The notes under the pieces were generated by a model. The model saw only the letters and a program-made list of their open reading frames with translations. It had not been told where the DNA came from and did not search any database. A stretch of 64,000 bases of DNA, from assembly GCA_029227035.1 (NCBI GenBank), contig JAQXZD010000099.1, positions 1-64,000 on the forward strand, read 5' to 3'. Shown piece by piece: positions 10,482 through 20,191 of this stretch. A program made the position numbers and the translations under genes. Numbering within the stretch: the stretch's first letter is position 1; each line of letters starts with the position of its first letter. This DNA is from Lachnospiraceae bacterium. GTDB lineage: Bacteria; Bacillota; Clostridia; Lachnospirales; Lachnospiraceae.

Positions 10482-11498
10482 ATGAAAAAGAGTTTTTCAA
10501 AGAAGATGGCAAGTCTGGTTCTCGCATTTGCAGTTGCGTTTACCGCAGTATTTGCCAGTGCAACAACCGTACAGGCGGCAGAGACAGATATTCAGTATTT
10601 ATATAGTTCTGCTGATCTTGAGGCTGGATATGCACAGCAGGAGGTTCGTCATCAGTTTACACTGGATCAGGCGGGAATGGTTTATTTTGATTTATTCTCA
10701 TTAGCTCCAACAGGGGCAAAACTTGCAATCTATAACAGTGCAGGAAATCTGGTATCCGGATTTACTGATAATCCTGCAACAATTTATGCAAGTGACTGGA
10801 TAGCAGATGCCAGCTTGGGTGGATATGTTTATGGAGAAAGGTGTGATCTGAGTGCCGGAACTTATTATTATGGAGTAACATTTGATACGGATACATACTT
10901 TTTGGAGTATATTTCTACAGGAGCAGAAGAGGCAAAAATCAGTCAGGAAAGTGCTACCATTACAAAGGGATTTTCTCAGAAGTTATATGTAGAGGGCGCA
11001 AAGGTTAAGAGCTGGACTTCCAAGGATAAGAAGATTGCCACTGTCAGCAAGGATGGTAAGGTAACTGCAAAGAAGACCGGTAATACAACCGTTTATGCCA
11101 CACTGGAAGACGGAACCAAGCTTACCTGCAAGGTTAAGGTTAAGGCGAATGAGTACAAGGCTTCCAAGGGAACAACCGGGGATGTATCTTATGGCCAGAC
11201 AGTAGGTCAGATATATAACGCTAAGTATGATTCAAAGGGAAATCTTGTGGTAAAGATTAACATCATCAACAACTCTTATCACAGAATTGACAAGCTGCAG
11301 AATGTAAAGATTGTTGGTAAGGATCCAAACGGTAAGAAGTTTGTAAGTTACACTCTTAAGTCTAAGAGCGTATCTGTTTCATCAGGCTCCTGCAAGGTCA
11401 TTACCTTAACCATCAAGAAGTCTTCCCTGAAGAAGAAAAAGGTAGACCTTAGAAATTCTGAATTTTCATGCTCAGGAACATCTGTATATTATTACTAA
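10482..11498 (+). CDS. Secreted protein with Ig-like (Big_2-type) domain
   Basis: Signal peptide; KSWTSKDKKIATVSKDGKVTAKKTGNTTVYATL repeat-type domain. Confidence 0.8.
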   Translation: MKKSFSKKMASLVLAFAVAFTAVFASATTVQAAETDIQYLYSSADLEAGYAQQEVRHQFTLDQAGMVYFDLFSLAPTGAKLAIYNSAGNLVSGFTDNPATIYASDWIADASLGGYVYGERCDLSAGTYYYGVTFDTDTYFLEYISTGAEEAKISQESATITKGFSQKLYVEGAKVKSWTSKDKKIATVSKDGKVTAKKTGNTTVYATLEDGTKLTCKVKVKANEYKASKGTTGDVSYGQTVGQIYNAKYDSKGNLVVKINIINNSYHRIDKLQNVKIVGKDPNGKKFVSYTLKSKSVSVSSGSCKVITLTIKKSSLKKKKVDLRNSEFSCSGTSVYYY

Positions 11499-11510
11499 TT
11501 TGTAAACATT

Positions 11511-11537
11511 GCAGGCACCTTCGGGTGCCTGCTTTTT
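11511..11537 (+). terminator. Intrinsic terminator
   Basis: gcaggcacc ttc gggtgcctgc ttttt. Confidence 0.9.
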
Positions 11538-11654
11538 GATTGTAGTTTGTCCGAGATTCTGCTATAATGTAAAATAGATGTATACAATGAGAAAAATGTT
11601 TGTAACTGTGAAAGTACCGGGCAGTTACAGGTTTTTACGAAAGAAGGATTAGGA

Positions 11655-13319
11655 ATGGACAAAAGACAGTTCACGTTTGAGGAAATCAAGGAAGCAATTG
11701 AGAATTTTTCCCCATGCATGAATGATTATCTGTATGTGTTCGATATCCCGAATGACAGATATTATATTTCCGAGAGGGCGGTGGAACGGTTTAACATGCC
11801 GTGCTGCCAGTTTACGGATGTGGCAAATACGCACAGGAAGTTTGTGCATCCGGATGACGTTGATATGCTGTTTGAGGATTTGCAGCAGGTCATCTCCGGA
11901 GAGAAGGATGAGCATGATATCATATACCGCTGGATGGGGCGGGATGGGCATTCTATCTGGATTAACTGCAGGGGACGCAGTATTCGTGGAGAGGATCATA
12001 CCCCGCAGTTTCTGATTGGCTGTATCAATGAAGTCGGAATCCGGCCGATTGCGGACAATGTAAGCGGACTTTTGGAGAGTGTGGTTCTCAAAGCGTCTGT
12101 GGCAAATCTGCATGAGAACAGTCCGAAGGGATTTATCATGCGTCTGGGGATTGACGATTTTAAGGATATCAATGAGAAAATCGGAATCAGCTATGGTGAT
12201 TATGTCTTAAGGGGTGTTGCCGACCGGATTGTCAGCCTGCTTACGCCGAAGCAGAAGGTGTATCGCGTCGTGGCGGATGAGTTCATGGTGGTGGATTATC
12301 AGGATGGCGGCATTGAGGAGGCAGAGCGGATTTACCGTGCGCTTCAGCTGGCCGTGGATGAATTCATTCAGGAAGAGAATTACCGTGCGGTCTATGCACT
12401 GTCGGCGGGAATTATCTCCGGGGAAGATATTGCGGACATGGATTACAGCGAGATTATGAAGATATCCCAGTTTGCCTTAAGCAGGGCAAAGAAGCTTGGC
12501 AAGAATCAGAGCTACCGTTTTCAGGCGGAGGATTATCAGAAGTTTTTGAGAAAGCGGGAGATTCTTGTGGAGATGCGAAAGTCCATCGAGCGGAATTTTG
12601 AAGGCTTTGAGCTTCATTTTCAGCCGATTGTGACCGCAGAGAAAGAAGAGCTTTATGCGGCAGAAAGTCTTTTGCGCTATGTTACGTCGGAGGGAGAGCG
12701 GCTTTCGCCTCTGGAATTCATTCCCATCCTGGAGGAGAGCGGCCTCATTATTCCGGTTGGAAAATGGGTGCTGGAACACGCGCTTAAGATGTGTACCGAA
12801 TGCAGAAAGAGATACCCGGATTTTAAAATCAGCGTGAATCTGTCCTATGTGCAGATCTTAAAGAGTGATGTGCTGGAGGATATTGTACGGATTGTGGAAG
12901 AGAGCGGGGTTGCACCGGCGAATCTGATTATCGAGATGACGGAGAGCGGCTACGTGGAGCGAAATGCTTCTGTGCGTACCGTATGGAAACGGCTTCGGGA
13001 GTACGGAGTCTGGACGGCGATTGATGATTTCGGAACCGGATACTCCAACTTTTTGTCCATCAGTACCATGATGCCGAATGTGGTAAAACTGGACCGGGAA
13101 TTTACGGTAAAAGCCATGGAAAATGCTTATGAGTACCAGCTTATGCGCCATATTATCCAGCTTGTACACAGTGTGAACTTAAGAATTTGTGTGGAAGGTG
13201 TGGAGACACAGGAGGAATTGGAAAGGGTGCGAAAACTTGGGGCGGACTGTATTCAGGGCTACTATTTCAGCAAGCCTTGCCCGCCGCAGGAGTTTTTGGA
13301 ACGGTTTATAGAGCAGTAA
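11655..13319 (+). CDS. PAS-like / degenerate GGDEF / EAL domain protein (c-di-GMP phosphodiesterase)
   Basis: VADEF replaces GGDEF; EAL features ESLLR and AIDDFGTGYSNFLSI intact. Confidence 0.9.
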   Translation: MDKRQFTFEEIKEAIENFSPCMNDYLYVFDIPNDRYYISERAVERFNMPCCQFTDVANTHRKFVHPDDVDMLFEDLQQVISGEKDEHDIIYRWMGRDGHSIWINCRGRSIRGEDHTPQFLIGCINEVGIRPIADNVSGLLESVVLKASVANLHENSPKGFIMRLGIDDFKDINEKIGISYGDYVLRGVADRIVSLLTPKQKVYRVVADEFMVVDYQDGGIEEAERIYRALQLAVDEFIQEENYRAVYALSAGIISGEDIADMDYSEIMKISQFALSRAKKLGKNQSYRFQAEDYQKFLRKREILVEMRKSIERNFEGFELHFQPIVTAEKEELYAAESLLRYVTSEGERLSPLEFIPILEESGLIIPVGKWVLEHALKMCTECRKRYPDFKISVNLSYVQILKSDVLEDIVRIVEESGVAPANLIIEMTESGYVERNASVRTVWKRLREYGVWTAIDDFGTGYSNFLSISTMMPNVVKLDREFTVKAMENAYEYQLMRHIIQLVHSVNLRICVEGVETQEELERVRKLGADCIQGYYFSKPCPPQEFLERFIEQ

Positions 13320-13920
13320 GAAAATTCAGGGAACCCTGCGGATTGCCGGTGCCCTTTTCCAGAAGGGAGACCAGTCCGCGGAGAGTCTGCTCGATTTCTT
13401 CATGAGTGCCCGGGGAGATGGTATTGTCCAGCTTGACCGTCAGGATAATCAGAACAATTTCAGCAAGGGCAGACGGGGAGTCAAAGGTAATCTCTCCGTT
13501 GTCAATTCCCTGGTTGATGATTTCGGTGAGTACCGGTTTCATTTCACATACCAGATGGGACATATATTTATGATGAACGTAGGCCTCTTCCTGCACACTG
13601 TTGCCGGAAGAGGCTGTTTTGTTATTCAACAGCGCGGAGGAAGAATTGCGGCATGCCTGAAAAATCATTGCCATGCGGGTAAACGGCGAGATATCCGTCT
13701 GCTGTGCCAGATTCTTGGCAGTTTCAATGGGCTTCTCATAGTTGCGCGTCACCAGAGCTTCCAGCATTTCATCCTTTGAGGAAAAATAGTAATAGATACT
13801 TCCTTTGCCGATACCGGCAGCCTTTGCAATGTCACTGACAGAAATATTCTTCATTTCATTTGCTTCCAGCAATCCCTGCAGTGCGTCTAAGATCATATTG
13901 TATTTATCGGATGCTGCCAT
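13306..13920 (-). CDS. TetR/AcrR family transcriptional regulator
   Basis: N-terminal HTH MKNISVSDIAKAAGIGKGSIYYYFSSKDEMLEALV. Confidence 0.95.
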   Translation of the reverse strand: MAASDKYNMILDALQGLLEANEMKNISVSDIAKAAGIGKGSIYYYFSSKDEMLEALVTRNYEKPIETAKNLAQQTDISPFTRMAMIFQACRNSSSALLNNKTASSGNSVQEEAYVHHKYMSHLVCEMKPVLTEIINQGIDNGEITFDSPSALAEIVLIILTVKLDNTISPGTHEEIEQTLRGLVSLLEKGTGNPQGSLNFLTAL

Positions 13921-14068
13921 TTCTCTGTTTCCTCCCTTTATGGCTCCCGTTACATACCGGGAGCGGTTCCATATTGCAACAAGTATAACACAGATAAAAA
14001 GAGCAGTTCAATAAAAATAATTCACAGATAATCTTATTTTTCCAGTTTAATTATGGCAAAATGTATAA

Positions 14069-14126
14069 TTGACCGACGGTCGATAGTGTGCTATTTTAGT
14101 TATAAACAAAGCCGACCAATGGTCGA
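14069..14126 (+). promoter_or_regulatory. Promoter TTGACC-N17-TATTTT with two GACCNANGGTC-type palindromic operators
   Basis: GACCGACGGTC at 14071-14081 overlaps -35; GACCAATGGTC at 14114-14124 lies just downstream of the expected start site. Confidence 0.8.
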
Positions 14127-14151
14127 AACCTAAAACGAGAGGAGAAAGATT

Positions 14152-14505
14152 ATGACATATGCGGATTTTTTTGCAGATATCAGAGGAAGATTTTTGGAGG
14201 CGGATGTAAGTGATATTACGGAGCATCTGGCTTACCAGTTTAACATTACGGGAGAGGCTTCCGGAATTTTTTATGTGGAGGTTAAGGACGGGGTACTCCA
14301 TGTGGAGCCGTATGAGTATTATGACAGGGACGCCATGTTTACGGCAGACGCGGATACCCTGATGAAAATTGCGGAGGGAAAGACAGATCCAATGAAGGCG
14401 CTGGCTTTGCAGAAACTCAAATTTGAGGGAAATGTGGAGAAGGCACTGCGGTTAAACGATTTGATTAAAAGCAAGACAAAAGCCAAAGGAAAGGAGAACG
14501 AATGA
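14152..14505 (+). CDS. SCP2 sterol-binding domain protein
   Basis: FNITGEASGIFYVEVKDGVLHVEPYEYYDRDAMFTADADTLMKIAEGKTDPMKALALQKLKFEGNVEKALRL. Confidence 0.85.
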   Translation: MTYADFFADIRGRFLEADVSDITEHLAYQFNITGEASGIFYVEVKDGVLHVEPYEYYDRDAMFTADADTLMKIAEGKTDPMKALALQKLKFEGNVEKALRLNDLIKSKTKAKGKENE

Positions 14506-15455
14506 GAAACGGATGGATTATTGCCGGCGCGGCAGTCGGAGCTCTGGCGCTGCTGGAGGCCGGTATTTCTGCATATTTTTACAGAAGAACCATGATCAGA
14601 AGCAATGCAAAGCGCGAGCGGACGATTAAGATGGCGGGAACCGACTGGAACCAGTACATGCCATTGATTCAGGAGCGAAAAGAAAAGCTTCTGGCGCAGC
14701 CTCTGGAAGATGTGTTTCTCACGTCGGAGGATGGCTTAAAGCTTCACGGAACCTGGGTGAAAAATACGGACGGAAAAGAGACGACTAAGGTGGTAATCTG
14801 TTTCCACGGTTATACCAGCGAGGGACTGAGTGATTATATCGGACATTCCGATTATTATTTAAGAAACGGTTATGCGATGCTCCTTCCGGATGCCCGCGCA
14901 CATGGGCAGAGCGAAGGACATTATATCGGATTCGGTTGTAAGGACCGCTACGATGCAAGAAAGTGGATTGACTGGGTAATCAATCGGTGCGGATCAGACG
15001 TGCAGATTCTGTTGCACGGAACTTCCATGGGAGGTGCAACCGTGCTGATGACGGGCGGGCTGGAACTTCCGCCGCAAATCAAAGGCATTGTATCGGATTG
15101 TGCATTTACTTCCCCGAAGTATGTGTTTACCCATGTGCTTCATTCCATGTACCATATGCCGGCATTTCCGATTATTCAGATTGCCGATGCCGTCAATAAG
15201 AAAAAAGCGGGATACGGTCTGGATGAGTGCAATGCGGCAAGGGAAGCGGCAAAGATTAAGGTGCCGGTTCTGTTTATTCACGGAAGTGAGGATACCTTTG
15301 TACCTTGCAGTATGTGTGATGAAATCTATGACAGTTGCAGCGCGCCTAAGACGAAAGTGATTGTGGAAGGCGCCCATCATGCGGAAAGTTATTATAAGGA
15401 TACAGGGACTTATGAGAAAGCACTGGATTCCTTTACGGGAGGGATTATAAAATGA
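14502..15455 (+). CDS. Alpha/beta hydrolase
   Basis: HGYTSEG, nucleophile elbow GTSMGG, C-terminal FIHGSEDTFVP and GAHH. Confidence 0.9.
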   Translation: MRNGWIIAGAAVGALALLEAGISAYFYRRTMIRSNAKRERTIKMAGTDWNQYMPLIQERKEKLLAQPLEDVFLTSEDGLKLHGTWVKNTDGKETTKVVICFHGYTSEGLSDYIGHSDYYLRNGYAMLLPDARAHGQSEGHYIGFGCKDRYDARKWIDWVINRCGSDVQILLHGTSMGGATVLMTGGLELPPQIKGIVSDCAFTSPKYVFTHVLHSMYHMPAFPIIQIADAVNKKKAGYGLDECNAAREAAKIKVPVLFIHGSEDTFVPCSMCDEIYDSCSAPKTKVIVEGAHHAESYYKDTGTYEKALDSFTGGIIK

Positions 15456-16855
15456 TGAAAACAAGAAAAGGATATCAGGTATATCCGCTTACGGATGCAC
15501 AGAAATTTCACCTTTTTTATCAGAACTTCTGTCCAAAGAAAGAGGTGCTGAATATCGGAACCAGTCTGACCATCGGAACGGAGCTGGACTGGGACGTATT
15601 AAAGAAGTCGATTTACAAGGCATATGAGCGCTGCGAATCCATGCGTCTGCGTTTTGCGGCAGACAAGGAGGGCAACTGGTATCAGTATGTGGTTGACAAG
15701 GAAGAGCGGGACATTGAGTTTGTGGACTTTTCCGGAAAGACCATGGAGGAAGCGGAGGAGATTATGCGCAAATGGACGCGCAAGCCTTTTAAGCGCGCGG
15801 ACTCCCCGATGAACCGTCTGGTTATGATTAAGACGCCGGACGGATACAATGGTCTGTATCTTCTGGTGGACCACATGACCATGGATGCCCAGTCGTTAAT
15901 CTGCTTTTTGAAGGATATCATTGAAATCTATTGCAGCACCCTGTATGAGGGCGTGGAGTATCCGAAGGAGATGGCGTCTTACATAGAGCAGTTGCAAAAA
16001 GATCTTGCCTATGAAGCCGGCAGCAAGGCAAAAGAGCGGGATGCGGAATTTTTCCGGCAGATGATTGAAAGCTCCGAACCGATCTACAACGGTATTCTGG
16101 GCTCGCAGAAGCTGGAGCGGGAGCGCAAAGAAAGCGGCAATCCGAAGCTTCGGGCAGCGGTGAATGTATCGGATTCCGTGGACTCCGAGCTGGACATCTT
16201 CCATCTGGAGGCAGAACCGACGGAACGTCTCTTGAAATTCTGCGAGGAGTATCATGTATCCCTTGCCTGTCTTTTGATTATGGGACTCCGGACTTATTTC
16301 CAGAAGATGAACGGCAATGATGATGTGTCCATCAACACGGCGATTGCAAGACGTGCCACGTTAAAAGAAAAGCGTTCCGGCGGTACGAGAATTCATTCGT
16401 TCCCGTTTAGAACCATTATCGGCAAGGATAAGTCTTTTCTGGAGGGAATCTACGATATCCGTGACCTGCAGAATTCTTATTTCCGTCATGCAAATTACAA
16501 TCCGGTGGATTATTTTGCACAGAGAGGAAAAGTCTATCCGAATGAAAACGGCAGAACCTATGAGCCGATGTCTCTGACTTATCAGCCGCTGACCATGCGT
16601 GACAAGAGTCTGGATAAACTGGGAGATATCAGGTACAAGACAAAGTGGTATCCAAACGGCGCCACAACGCAGGCAATGTATCTGACCGTGATGCACAGAC
16701 CGGAGGACAACGGACTGGATTTCAGCTTTGAGCATCAGGTGAAGGCAGTATCCAGGGATGAGCTGGAATATCTGTATTATTACCTGTGCAAGATTATGTT
16801 CAAGGGAGTGGAAAACCCGAATCTTCCAATCGGAGATATCATTCAATTAGTCTAG
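15452..16855 (+). CDS. Condensation-domain-like acyltransferase (standalone C-domain)
   Basis: YPLTDAQKFHLFYQNF start and LLVDHMTMDAQSL corresponding to HHxxxDG. Confidence 0.75.
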   Translation: MMKTRKGYQVYPLTDAQKFHLFYQNFCPKKEVLNIGTSLTIGTELDWDVLKKSIYKAYERCESMRLRFAADKEGNWYQYVVDKEERDIEFVDFSGKTMEEAEEIMRKWTRKPFKRADSPMNRLVMIKTPDGYNGLYLLVDHMTMDAQSLICFLKDIIEIYCSTLYEGVEYPKEMASYIEQLQKDLAYEAGSKAKERDAEFFRQMIESSEPIYNGILGSQKLERERKESGNPKLRAAVNVSDSVDSELDIFHLEAEPTERLLKFCEEYHVSLACLLIMGLRTYFQKMNGNDDVSINTAIARRATLKEKRSGGTRIHSFPFRTIIGKDKSFLEGIYDIRDLQNSYFRHANYNPVDYFAQRGKVYPNENGRTYEPMSLTYQPLTMRDKSLDKLGDIRYKTKWYPNGATTQAMYLTVMHRPEDNGLDFSFEHQVKAVSRDELEYLYYYLCKIMFKGVENPNLPIGDIIQLV

Positions 16856-16867
16856 GAGGAAAAGAGG

Positions 16868-17095
16868 ATGTTTGAAAAACTGGTAGAAATTATCTGTAAT
16901 TATGTGGATGTAAAGCCGGAGGATGTGCATGCCGAGTCCCGCTTTATGGAAGACCTCGGTTTTACTTCTTTTGATTTTATGAGTATGCTGGGGGAGCTTG
17001 AGGATGAGTTTGATGTGGAGATTGACCAGCAGAGAGCGGTAGAGATTCGCACGGTGCAGGAAGCCGTAGATTATCTGACGGAACTTGCGGAATAA
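16868..17095 (+). CDS. Acyl carrier protein
   Basis: 75 aa; EDLGFTSFDFMSMLGELEDEFDVEI with candidate phosphopantetheine Ser. Confidence 0.9.
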   Translation: MFEKLVEIICNYVDVKPEDVHAESRFMEDLGFTSFDFMSMLGELEDEFDVEIDQQRAVEIRTVQEAVDYLTELAE

Positions 17096-17105
17096 GGAGG
17101 CGCGT

Positions 17106-18590
17106 ATGGTTTGCAGTACAATTCGTCAACTGCTTGTGGAGGCGGAGAAAAAATTCGGTGCGGAAGATGCTATCCGTTACAAGGTTGGGAAAAAGGAGAT
17201 TGAGAAAAAGTCTTTTACCCAGTTGAAGGAGGACAGCGAGAGCTTTTCCCGTGCCTTGGAAAATCTTTGTGAAAAGGGTGCGCATGTGGCGGTAACCGGC
17301 ATGACCTCGTACCTGTGGATTGTCACTTATTTCGGAACGGTGGGAAGCGGACATGTAGCGGTTCCTCTGGATGCGGCACTTCCGGCGGAGGAGATGTGTG
17401 AGCTTTTGGACCGTTCGGACGCAGAGGTTTTCGTGTATGACGAGTGCAGAAAGGATGTGGCAGAGCTTGCAAAGGAGCGCTGCCCGAAACTTAAACACAT
17501 GATTTCCATGCAAAATGCCCTGGGAGCGCTGCTGGAGGAGAACCGGGGAAGCTTTGATTACAACCCGAATCCGGATGAGCTTTGTACGATCATGTTTACT
17601 TCCGGAACCACCGGAAAAAGCAAGGGTGTCATGTTGTCCCAGCGCAATCTGGCAGAGAATGCCACCTGTCTGGATATGAAGATTCCGCCGCGGACCGTAT
17701 TGCTTTCCGTGCTTCCGATTCATCATGCATACTGTCTGTCCATGGACATCTTAAAGGCACTTTCCCTGGGCAGCATTATCTGTATTAACGATTCCCTGCT
17801 TCGTGTGGCAAAGAATATCAAGCTCTTTGAGCCGGATATGATTCTGATGGTGCCGCTTATGATTGAGACGATGGCACGAAAGCTGGAGGATGCGGGTAAG
17901 ATGCCGAAGAAGCTGGTGAAAAAGATGGTGTTCGGAGACCGGTTCCAGACCATCTGCAGCGGTGGCGCATACCTTCCACCGGCATTGTATGATCTGTTTT
18001 CTTCTTATGGAATTACCATTCTTCAGGGCTACGGCATGACCGAGTGTTCACCGGTTATCAGCACGAATGTGGCTTGGAACATCAACAGGGATTCCGTGGG
18101 ACAGCTTCTGCCAAACTGTGAGGCAAAAGTGGTGGACGAGGAAATCTGGGTGCGCGGCAGCAGTGTGATGATGGGATATTACAAGATGCCGGAGGAGACG
18201 GCAGAGACTCTTGTGGACGGCTGGCTTAGAACCGGAGATCTTGGTTATGTGGATGATGAGGGATTTGTCTTCCTGACCGGAAGAAAGAAGAACCTGATTA
18301 TTACGAAAAACGGAGAGAATGTATCTCCGGAGGAACTGGAAAACAAGCTTGGCGAGAACCGTCTGGTCAATGAAGTTCTGGTTCGTGAACATGAAGGTAC
18401 GATTGAAGCTGAGATTTTCCCGGATTATGATTACGCAAAGAAGAAAAAGATATCGGATGTTCCGGCAGCCCTGCAGGAAATCATAGATACATACAATAAA
18501 GGTGCGGCATCCTATAAGAGAATCTATGGACTGAAAGTGCGTCAGACAGAGTTTGAAAAGACACCGTCAAAGAAGATAAAAAGATATTAA
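17106..18590 (+). CDS. AMP-dependent acyl ligase (fatty-acyl-CoA/ACP synthetase-like)
   Basis: FTSGTTGKSKGVMLSQ, GYGMTECSPVIS, TGDLGYVDDEGFVFLTGRKKNLI, C-terminal KTPSKKIKRY; SD aaggagg before ATG 17106. Confidence 0.92.
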   Translation: MVCSTIRQLLVEAEKKFGAEDAIRYKVGKKEIEKKSFTQLKEDSESFSRALENLCEKGAHVAVTGMTSYLWIVTYFGTVGSGHVAVPLDAALPAEEMCELLDRSDAEVFVYDECRKDVAELAKERCPKLKHMISMQNALGALLEENRGSFDYNPNPDELCTIMFTSGTTGKSKGVMLSQRNLAENATCLDMKIPPRTVLLSVLPIHHAYCLSMDILKALSLGSIICINDSLLRVAKNIKLFEPDMILMVPLMIETMARKLEDAGKMPKKLVKKMVFGDRFQTICSGGAYLPPALYDLFSSYGITILQGYGMTECSPVISTNVAWNINRDSVGQLLPNCEAKVVDEEIWVRGSSVMMGYYKMPEETAETLVDGWLRTGDLGYVDDEGFVFLTGRKKNLIITKNGENVSPEELENKLGENRLVNEVLVREHEGTIEAEIFPDYDYAKKKKISDVPAALQEIIDTYNKGAASYKRIYGLKVRQTEFEKTPSKKIKRY

Positions 18591-18607
18591 AAAAGGGCAT
18601 AAAAACA

Positions 18608-18678
18608 AGCAGATGACGGGAGTCGAACCCGCCTCCCCAGCTTGGGAAGCTGGTGTTCTACCGATGAACTACATCTGC
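18608..18678 (-). tRNA. tRNA-Gly (anticodon CCC)
   Basis: Reverse complement gcagatgtagttcatcggtagaacaccagcttcccaagctggggaggcgggttcgactcccgtcatctgc folds as cloverleaf; anticodon loop TTCCCAA. Confidence 0.93.
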
Positions 18679-18726
18679 GTACTATTCAGTATAGCACAGG
18701 ATTCTGAAAAAGTCATTAAAATTCTG

Positions 18727-18755
18727 TTGCAAATTGCAAAAAACAGTCATATAAT
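18727..18755 (+). promoter_or_regulatory. Sigma-70-type promoter TTGCAA-N17-TATAAT
   Basis: Hexamers with 17-bp spacer upstream of the LuxR-type gene. Confidence 0.65.
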
Positions 18756-18823
18756 ATTTGTTAAGTACGAATTATTCACAGTCACCAAGTGAATAATTCA
18801 AAATTAATTTAGCGAATTGCCAA

Positions 18824-18860
18824 AGACGGTGTACTCAGGAAGGAGTACGCCGTCTTTTTT
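18824..18860 (+). terminator. Intrinsic terminator located before the LuxR-type CDS
   Basis: agacggtgtactc aggaag gagtacgccgtct tttttt. Confidence 0.9.
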
Positions 18861-18881
18861 GCCTGATAGGAGAACAATCGG

Positions 18882-19634
18882 ATGAAGACCTTGGAGACCA
18901 ATGACTGGCTTGTACTCAATACCATCATTTATAAGATTTATACCATGGAGAGCATGGAGGAGATGAGGCGTGAACTGTTGGAACAGTTGAAGCTTCTGAT
19001 TGATTTTGACAGTGCGGATTTTTATCTGGCATCCATGCACGAAAAAGGAAAGCTGGAGAAGCCGGTGACCTTAAACTGTGAGGGAAATCTGGCTGAAGAA
19101 TATGAAAAGCTGGATACGGCGCGGGGCGTATTTTCCAGCGGAAAAGCCCTGATTTACCGGGAGACGGATATTATCAACGAGGATGCCCGGGTGGAGACAG
19201 ACTATTATCGGAACGTATATAAGCCGAACAACTGGGATTATTCCCTGCAGATGATTCTGGCAAAGGATAAGCGTTTTCTGGGAGTCATCACCTTTTACAG
19301 GACCATCGGAAAAGAGAATTTTAAGTATGAGGATATCTTTGTCCTGGACATCCTGAAAGAGCATCTGGCATACCGGTTGGAGAAGTATTTCAAAAACGGT
19401 GGGGAAGAGAATGACAAGCTGACCGTGACGGCAGCCGTAAGACAGTACGGCCTGACAAGACGGGAAGATACCATATTGAGAAAACTTATGCAGGGGATGG
19501 ACAATCAGAAAATCTGCGACGAACTCAGTATCAGTGCGAATACCTTAAAAAAGCATATCCTGAATATATACAGAAAGCTGGGTATCCGCAACCGTGTACA
19601 GCTCTTTAAGATGATTCGCGAGCACGAAGATTAA
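18882..19634 (+). CDS. LuxR-type HTH transcriptional regulator
   Basis: C-terminal LTRREDTILRKLMQGMDNQKICDELSISANTLKKHILNIYRKLGIRNRVQL. Confidence 0.88.
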   Translation: MKTLETNDWLVLNTIIYKIYTMESMEEMRRELLEQLKLLIDFDSADFYLASMHEKGKLEKPVTLNCEGNLAEEYEKLDTARGVFSSGKALIYRETDIINEDARVETDYYRNVYKPNNWDYSLQMILAKDKRFLGVITFYRTIGKENFKYEDIFVLDILKEHLAYRLEKYFKNGGEENDKLTVTAAVRQYGLTRREDTILRKLMQGMDNQKICDELSISANTLKKHILNIYRKLGIRNRVQLFKMIREHED

Positions 19635-19655
19635 GCCCGGCTCATTCGGGCTGAG

Positions 19656-20036
19656 TTATTTGGAACCTGTTGCAACGGATGCGGCATGTGCCTTGATTGC
19701 GGCAAAGCTCTCCGGACTGATGACATGTTCAATGCGGCAGGCATCCTCCGCCGCAACCTCCGGGGATACCCCCAGCTTTACAAGACATTCGCTGAGCAGC
19801 TCATGGCGTTCGTATATCATTTCCGCAATTCTGCGTCCTTCGTCCGTCAGATAGATAAAGCCGGCATCGGTCACGGTAATCTGATTCTTTTCCCGCAGAT
19901 TTTTCATGGCAATACTGACACTTGGCTTTTTGAATCCCAATTCATTTGCGATGTCCACAGAACGGACAACCGGCAGCTTTTTGCTGAGAATTAAGATGGT
20001 TTCCAAATAGTTTTCCGCTGATTCGTTGCTTCGCAT
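19656..20036 (-). CDS. DtxR/MntR family metal-dependent transcriptional regulator
   Basis: MRSNESAENYLETILILSKKLPVVRSVDIANELGFKKPSVSIAMKNLREKNQITVTDAGFIYLTDEGRRIAE. Confidence 0.92.
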   Translation of the reverse strand: MRSNESAENYLETILILSKKLPVVRSVDIANELGFKKPSVSIAMKNLREKNQITVTDAGFIYLTDEGRRIAEMIYERHELLSECLVKLGVSPEVAAEDACRIEHVISPESFAAIKAHAASVATGSK

Positions 20037-20115
20037 GGCAATGCCTCCTGTTTTTAATCTTTTCTGATTATAGCATACCCTGAGAAAATCTTCCACAAAA
20101 AACGTCACAAAATTA

Positions 20116-20147
20116 TTGACATCTAATAAAAGTTAACATATACTAAC
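20116..20147 (+). promoter_or_regulatory. Promoter TTGACA-N17-TATACT overlapped by palindrome GTTAACATATACTAAC (candidate DtxR-family operator)
   Basis: Exact hexamers and spacer; GTTA-N8-TAAC palindrome (20132-20147) covers the -10. Confidence 0.7.
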
Positions 20148-20191
20148 ATTGAATCAGATAAAGGGTAATTTTGCGAAAAGGAGTTGTTATA

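Noticed and set aside
13306-13319. 14-bp convergent overlap of the EAL gene and tetR
   Set aside because: Short tail-to-tail overlaps are ordinary in compact genomes (also 26926-26941)
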